In this document: positions 59,787-64,000 of the stretch, piece by piece | Numbering within the stretch: position 1 is the stretch's first letter | Layout: each line of letters opens with the position of its first letter | DNA from: PLOWO2-12-38-17 sp963709355 | GTDB taxonomy: Bacteria; Planctomycetota; Brocadiia; Brocadiales; Brocadiaceae | Direction of reading: 5' to 3' | NCBI GenBank assembly: GCA_963709355.1 | Contig: CAVPVY010000005.1 | Span: 1-64,000 of the forward strand | DNA: 64,000 nt | The notes under the pieces: model-generated | Databases searched by the model: none | Told to the model about the DNA's origin: nothing | The model's input: only the letters and a program-made list of their open reading frames with translations | Position numbers and translations under genes: made by a program

Positions 59787-60096
59787 GCTCGTATACCTTT
59801 CCTGTTGTATAGTGCAATGCTGTTAACCGTTGGTGCAGAGGTGTAAAATTGTGCGTCTGCACACGACAACATACCCCTTACCCTCTCGTAAATGGGTGGA
59901 GGGTCTTCACCCTTAAACGCCATCACGGGGGGAGAACACCGGGAAGGGTCGGGTGGCAGTAATGGCGATTGCGGGAGTCTTAATCTTTCGGTATTTTGCC
60001 GTGCTACGATTTCGGCAGGGCAACCCCGCTATCGGTTTCAGGCGGTTTCTCCGTAGACCCAACAATCCGTTTTTCAATTAATTTTATAAGAGTATT
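59787..60096. other. 310-base GC-richer intergenic region, no gene seen
   Basis: I see no convincing ORF. The central part (59875-60065) is noticeably richer in GC than the flanks. It contains short self-complementary stretches, such as ACCGGGAAGGGTCGGGTGGC and a CGGTTTC-agg-CGGTTTC direct repeat near 60030-60050. It could hold a structured leader for the downstream flavoprotein/treT genes or an old mobile-element scar. I could not fit it to a riboswitch I know. Confidence 0.35.
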
Positions 60097-60726
60097 TCAG
60101 AGGTTTTCCATAGTATAGGTATACGGATCCAGAGAGGCAATTTTGTTAGCCAGTTTCTTCTCTGAAAGACTGTCTTCAAGCCAGTTAGAAAAATCATTGA
60201 TGCCTTGCCCTATACGAAGCCTGGCCTCAAACATGTGAAAGTATATTGAATTAATAGTCACCCGTTGTAATATTGCTTGAAATTCTTTGAGGTCTGACGC
60301 TGTATATGGTGTCTGGAAGACAAAACTAACCGATTTTACAAAATGAAATTCTTCGCCAGATGTTGCAAACTTATGAAGTGATCTTGGGTGTTTTACGATA
60401 TAATTCTCAATGGTACGAATGATCTCGTTCCGAAGCTCACGAATGGATCTATACTGTATGGTATCGATACTATATAACGCCTCCCCAAGCTCCTCTTCGC
60501 CTAAGATGCCAGTAATCCAATATGCAAAGTCATTCGGAGGTTCTGGTGAGAGATATTGATGTTGCTGGAGGAAATGATGGGTATGATGATAAATAACTGA
60601 ACCTGGAACCGTTCTAATGAGGTCCAGCATTTCTTGAAGATTGGCTGCCTTTAATCCAGTAAGTTCAGGCATGTGGAGTTGCGTATGGAATTTAAAAGGC
60701 GCTTTTGCTTTATTGAGGGAATTCAT
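60097..60726 (-). CDS. DUF5752-like protein linked to trehalose genes
   Basis: This 209-residue soluble protein resembles DUF5752, a family often placed beside trehalose-phosphate synthase genes. Visible features are IYHHTHHFLQQHQYLSPEPP (histidine-rich, about residues 42-61), NDFAYWITGILGEEELGEAL and SIRELRNEIIRTIENYIVKH. The motif INDFSNWLEDSLSEKKLANK recalls the first WITGILGEEELGE segment, so the protein may be an internal duplication of about 90 residues. The start overlaps the otsB end by 17 bases, so it is co-translated with otsA and otsB. Function is unknown. A regulatory or structural role in trehalose synthesis is inference. Confidence 0.7.
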   Translation of the reverse strand: MNSLNKAKAPFKFHTQLHMPELTGLKAANLQEMLDLIRTVPGSVIYHHTHHFLQQHQYLSPEPPNDFAYWITGILGEEELGEALYSIDTIQYRSIRELRNEIIRTIENYIVKHPRSLHKFATSGEEFHFVKSVSFVFQTPYTASDLKEFQAILQRVTINSIYFHMFEARLRIGQGINDFSNWLEDSLSEKKLANKIASLDPYTYTMENL

Positions 60727-61603
60727 TATGAACCTCGTGCTTCTGTTCGTAAAGATGTTCTAAAAATGTCTTTACTTCCTCAGGAGAGTGGACATAATAG
60801 TCCGCTACGGACGTATTTGGTGTGAAAGGACTCCGGTAATTATCGTTACCGGCTACATGGTAAGGCTCCGTAACTGAAATATTTGCAGGGTTTCCCACAA
60901 AGATCGTTAATCCTTTTCCATTTAAACTTTCAAATACCTCAATGTCTGCCTTATCATCACCTAAATAAATAAGAATGGCAACCTCGGTGAATTCCTCTGT
61001 GAAATAATTGGCTAATAACCATTTAATTGTGCTCGCCTTATTCCACTTCACAGGAGGCCGTATCTCGTAAACCATCTTGCCGGTGCTTATGGACAGCAGT
61101 TTTCTGTCCAAAAAAGATTTTGTAATAGCATAAAGCGTACTGGTTATATATTCGACATCACCCTTTTTTTTAACTGTACGATAATGCAAACTAATTGAGA
61201 ACTCTTTGTCTTCAATATGCATTCCTTCAATATGTTTTAACGATTTAAAGAGCCGCATATAAATGTGCCAAAGGAGGTAGCGTGCCTTCCTGGCCTCTTT
61301 ACTAACATAATGTATTCCAGGTCCTTCTATCTCTATTCCATGATTGGCAACATATAATATTTCCGGAATGTTAACCAGTTTTTTTATTTGTTTAAGGGAT
61401 CGTCCCGTTATTATGCCTAACAATATTGCTTTATGCTGAGAAAATTTTATTAAAATTTGGCGTATTTCTTCCGAAAGGGCAGCAAGGTCTGGATGTTTTT
61501 GTATGGGCGCTAAAGTACCATCAAAATCTGTTAAAAGAATAACCTTCTCTTTGGTACGAAGAAGCGCATTAACGGTTTGGATATTATCGAATAAGTATTT
61601 CAT
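60710..61603 (-). CDS. otsB: Trehalose-6-phosphate phosphatase
   Basis: OtsB dephosphorylates trehalose-6-phosphate to trehalose. This 297-residue HAD-superfamily enzyme carries the phospho-aspartyl motif VILLTDFDGTLAPIQKHPDL (residues 22-41, with D27 and D29). Motif II is LLGIITGRSLKQIKKLVNIP, and the cap-associated segment is YVANHGIEIEGPGIHYVSKE. Motif III/IV is IYLGDDKADIEVFESLNGKG (about 218-237). The length is typical of bacterial OtsB. Its ATG overlaps the otsA stop by four bases (ATGA), which ensures stoichiometric translation. Confidence 0.94.
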   Translation of the reverse strand: MKYLFDNIQTVNALLRTKEKVILLTDFDGTLAPIQKHPDLAALSEEIRQILIKFSQHKAILLGIITGRSLKQIKKLVNIPEILYVANHGIEIEGPGIHYVSKEARKARYLLWHIYMRLFKSLKHIEGMHIEDKEFSISLHYRTVKKKGDVEYITSTLYAITKSFLDRKLLSISTGKMVYEIRPPVKWNKASTIKWLLANYFTEEFTEVAILIYLGDDKADIEVFESLNGKGLTIFVGNPANISVTEPYHVAGNDNYRSPFTPNTSVADYYVHSPEEVKTFLEHLYEQKHEVHNEFPQ

Positions 61604-63072
61604 TGATGTAATTTAATTAATTCGTTCACGATGCTTTGTCCCCAATTGTATACATTATGTTCGTGTACTTGTTCTCTGAGGCGCTGCATACGTTTCTTTT
61701 TTTCTTCTACTGGCATTTCGATGGCGGTCTTTATAGCTTCTGCAAAGTTATCTGTGGCGTAAGGATTGATCTGAATACAGCCCATGAGTTCTTCGGCTGC
61801 GCCTGTGAATCGGCTGAGTAACAACACACCGGATTCATCAATACGGGAGGCAATAAATTCCTTGGCAACCAGATTCATTCCATCGTGCAACGAGCTAACG
61901 ATACAAAAATCCGACAGGCGATACAAGGCTTGAACGCTTACCCTATTAAAGTGTGATTTTAACAAACGTATGGGTGTCCACCTGCCATCACGGTATTTAT
62001 GATTAATCTCCACCATGAGATCGTATATCTTATCATTATAATCACGATAGTCATCAATGTGAATACGGCTTAAGTTGCCTGCCTGTACAAAAGTAACTTT
62101 GTTTCTGTGTTCTGGATATTTTTCAAGGAATCTGTCAATAGCTTTAAATCGTTCAGGGATGCCTTTGGTATAATCTATCCTGTCTAATCCAACGCCTATA
62201 ATCTGACCTTTTAAACCGAGTTCTCTTTTGATGCGAGCCATCTCAGTCTCAACTTCTTTACTTTGCACCTGTAAACTTAATTCCTCAAAATCAATGCTAA
62301 TTGGAAATGGACGGACATATGTTGTCTTTCCACTTTTTGTAGCAGTAAATTTCCCGTAATCTATCCTTGATTCAAGATTGCGGTCTACCGTATCTAGGAA
62401 GTTGTTGCAATGGTACTGGGCGTGGAATCCAAGGAGATCGTTTCCCAAAAGACCTTCCAGAATTTCTTGGCCCCAGGGGCATATACGGAATGCCTCTCTG
62501 TTTGGCCAAGGAATGTGCCAAAACTGCGCTACAAGCAGATTGGGTCTGCTTTCTTTCAGCATCTTGGGAAGCAAGGTAAAATGATAATCTTGTATGAAAA
62601 CGAATGCCTTTTCGTTTCCCACCTCTTCCAGTATGACATTGGCAAATTTCTGATTGACTGATTTGTAAATTTGCCAATCTGCTTCATTAAATTTTGGCTT
62701 TACATATACAATATGACAAAGCGGCCACAGGGCTTCATTGGAAAAACCATAATAATATCTTTCTTCTTCTTCGTGAGTAAGCCAGACCCTTCGTAATGTG
62801 TATTGTGGATTATCAGGTGGAACGGCAATATGACATTGGGCATCTACAACCTCCTTATCGGCGTCACCGCTGCCGTAAGCAATCCAGGTGCCTCCCTCAG
62901 CTCGAATAATCGGGTCAAGGGCAGTAACCATACCGCTGGCTGGGATAATATATTTAATCTCCTCGCCCACATAGTTGTGGATATAAGGTTCCCGGTTCGA
63001 CACGATAATAAGCTTATAGTCCTTGAGCTTGTTAGAAATAAGCTCTTTTAACGACTCTTTTGTATAAATCAT
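61600..63072 (-). CDS. otsA: Trehalose-6-phosphate synthase (GT20)
   Basis: OtsA condenses UDP-glucose (or another NDP-glucose) with glucose-6-phosphate. This 490-residue enzyme shows KLIIVSNREPYIHNYVGEEI at the N-terminus and SGMVTALDPIIRAEGGTWIA. The acceptor loop segment is FVFIQDYHFTLLPKMLKESR (about 165), and LVAQFWHIPWPNREAFRICP follows. Donor-binding motifs are GVGLDRIDYTKGIPERFKAI (about 295) and CIVSSLHDGMNLVAKEFIAS (about 395), with SGVLLLSRFTGAAEELMGCI. It is the first gene of the otsA-otsB-DUF5752 operon, about 200 bases downstream of the gene at the window edge. Confidence 0.94.
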   Translation of the reverse strand: MIYTKESLKELISNKLKDYKLIIVSNREPYIHNYVGEEIKYIIPASGMVTALDPIIRAEGGTWIAYGSGDADKEVVDAQCHIAVPPDNPQYTLRRVWLTHEEEERYYYGFSNEALWPLCHIVYVKPKFNEADWQIYKSVNQKFANVILEEVGNEKAFVFIQDYHFTLLPKMLKESRPNLLVAQFWHIPWPNREAFRICPWGQEILEGLLGNDLLGFHAQYHCNNFLDTVDRNLESRIDYGKFTATKSGKTTYVRPFPISIDFEELSLQVQSKEVETEMARIKRELGLKGQIIGVGLDRIDYTKGIPERFKAIDRFLEKYPEHRNKVTFVQAGNLSRIHIDDYRDYNDKIYDLMVEINHKYRDGRWTPIRLLKSHFNRVSVQALYRLSDFCIVSSLHDGMNLVAKEFIASRIDESGVLLLSRFTGAAEELMGCIQINPYATDNFAEAIKTAIEMPVEEKKKRMQRLREQVHEHNVYNWGQSIVNELIKLHQ

Positions 63073-63134
63073 ATTTTAATAACTACTTTATTAAGTTCGA
63101 AAAGAAACCATAAATGCTACAATAATGAATTTTA

Positions 63135-63248
63135 TTACCTGGGGTGAAATAGAAGATATTCAGCTAATACCTTATCGAAAATAAATATCAGGAATGCTAA
63201 CACTACGATTAAAAGAATGACAGAAATATTAATTACTATAATTACCAT
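63135..63248 (-). CDS. Possible 37-residue single-helix membrane peptide
   Basis: A short ORF in the gap upstream of otsA encodes MVIIVINISVILLIVVLAFL followed by IFIFDKVLAEYLLFHPR. It is one clear transmembrane helix with a short charged tail. No strong ribosome site precedes ATG 63248. It may be a real small membrane protein or a chance ORF in AT-rich DNA. Its position between a membrane protein gene and otsA is the only context. Confidence 0.3.
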   Translation of the reverse strand: MVIIVINISVILLIVVLAFLIFIFDKVLAEYLLFHPR

Positions 63249-63278
63249 CTAAAGTGAGATGACCGGCACTGATTATAT

Positions 63279-64000
63279 TTACAACTTGGATAAAAATATT
63301 TTATCCTCAATTTTTGATTGGTGCGCTATACGCTGCGTCATTTTTTTGTTATTCTTTGAGATAGAAATGTAACTAAATACAGAATAAACAAGGATGCACG
63401 GTAATAAAACATCTAGAACAGGGGCGACTAATTCTACATCATGCTCATGAACCAACCCTAATATATTGGTAAGGAGAAGATTTCTAACAAAAAAGAACAC
63501 GTACAACAAAATCTTTATGTGTCTATGAATACCAAGGTACTTGCAATATACATAAACAAAAGCAAGTGATGCACAAAGTCTCATTGCATTATTTAAAATA
63601 TTAAAAATAAACGGCAGACCCTTTGATTCAGATTCTTCAGGGAAAAATACCTCTAAGGTTGTCGTAAAGAAATATTTTGAGAAAAAGTATATCCCAAAGC
63701 CAATCCCCGCCACGTAAAAAATATTCCTTATTTGTAAGATATAATCTCTTATTTGCCTGATAGAATCTTGAGATTCATTAGGGTCGCAGGAAACATACAT
63801 CATACCCCTGATAGCATTTTTACTGCTCGATGATGTAATAAACATATAAGCTAATCCTAACAGAATAATGGTTATAATATCTCCACACATGTCAGGCAAA
63901 CTTGGTGTATGAAATTCGTATATATGATGACCATGTCCACCAGGCTGAATAACATTAAAAAGTATAAGGGGCTTAATAATATCCCCCACAATAAATCTCA
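63279..64000 (-). CDS. Hypothetical polytopic membrane protein, possibly cut by the window edge
   Basis: At least 236 residues are visible. The frame is open to the right edge, and the first in-window start codon is a GTG at 63989, so the true N-terminus may lie outside. A hydrophilic histidine-rich stretch (QPGGHGHHIYEFHTPSLPDM) is followed by about five membrane helices (IITIILLGLAYMFITS, FYVAGIGFGIYFFSKYFF, ASLAFVYVYCKYLGI, IKILLYVFFFVRNLLL, VLDVLLPCILVYSVFSYI) and a basic cytoplasmic tail. I do not recognise the family. The histidines could bind a metal. It is upstream of otsA on the same strand. Confidence 0.55.
   Translation of the reverse strand, partial: RFIVGDIIKPLILFNVIQPGGHGHHIYEFHTPSLPDMCGDIITIILLGLAYMFITSSSSKNAIRGMMYVSCDPNESQDSIRQIRDYILQIRNIFYVAGIGFGIYFFSKYFFTTTLEVFFPEESESKGLPFIFNILNNAMRLCASLAFVYVYCKYLGIHRHIKILLYVFFFVRNLLLTNILGLVHEHDVELVAPVLDVLLPCILVYSVFSYISISKNNKKMTQRIAHQSKIEDKIFLSKL

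Noticed and set aside
59900..60070. Cobalamin-type riboswitch suggested by GGGAAGG and GGTGGCAGT
   Set aside because: The elements are not in the order or spacing of the B12-box consensus and no cobalamin gene follows.

Overview
The window is a dense minus-strand block about carbohydrate storage and osmotic stress. Plus-strand genes occupy only the first 5.4 kb, and every recognisable gene from 5.5 to 64 kb reads on the minus strand. The host looks like a Gram-negative-type bacterium: it has a predicted outer-membrane DUF481 protein, a MscK-sized mechanosensitive channel, a di-haem cytochrome c peroxidase and a Tat-exported phosphoesterase. Most of the DNA is AT-rich, with two GC-rich inserts. 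An anammox planctomycete (Brocadiales) would fit, but this is a low-confidence inference because no marker gene is present.

Layout. 1-8.2 kb is a graveyard of ion-transport genes (voltage-gated K+ channel, ClC channel, MscS, BT1/MFS transporter, P-type ATPase), all broken several times. 8.2-31.1 kb is a long run of closely spaced or overlapping genes: gpmA, DUF481, MscK-like, treY, malQ, GH57, glgB, treS-maltokinase fusion, glgE (N-half broken), treZ (C-end broken) and a beta-propeller-like repeat protein. 31.2-39.7 kb is a trehalose/maltose-type ABC importer operon. It carries a truncated second treZ and is split by three integron-type gene cassettes (34.05-37.36 kb) with attC-like sites but no integrase. 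39.7-42.0 kb holds a TPR protein, a membrane protein and relics of three transport genes. 42.1-46.1 kb and 50.1-54.6 kb form a GC-rich central-carbon set: an aldolase-Pgi fusion, rpiB, glgP and pgm, with relics of transaldolase, phosphoketolase and acetate kinase. The two parts are separated by a periplasmic redox group (c-type cytochrome, phosphoesterase, peroxidase), an orphan attC-like site and a dead IS256-type transposase. 54.7-63.1 kb carries a beta-CASP nuclease, a LOG-family protein with an atpD relic fused upstream, treT (one frameshift), an iron-sulfur flavoprotein, a DUF5752-like protein, otsB and otsA. A membrane protein runs to the right edge.

How the genes work together. Four routes to trehalose sit within about 50 kb: OtsA/OtsB from UDP-glucose, TreY/TreZ from glycogen, TreS from maltose, and TreT from NDP-glucose plus glucose. 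They are joined by glycogen branching, debranching and phosphorolysis (GlgB, MalQ, GH57, GlgP, Pgm), the TreS-Mak-GlgE maltose-1-phosphate route and a sugar importer. With the mechanosensitive channels this reads as an osmoadaptation and glycogen/trehalose interconversion locus that is partly decaying. The main uncertainty is whether the many frameshifts are real or assembly errors. Long intact frames of 1236, 1003 and 1109 codons next to densely broken regions, together with in-frame nonsense codons and relics with internal deletions, favour real decay for much of it.
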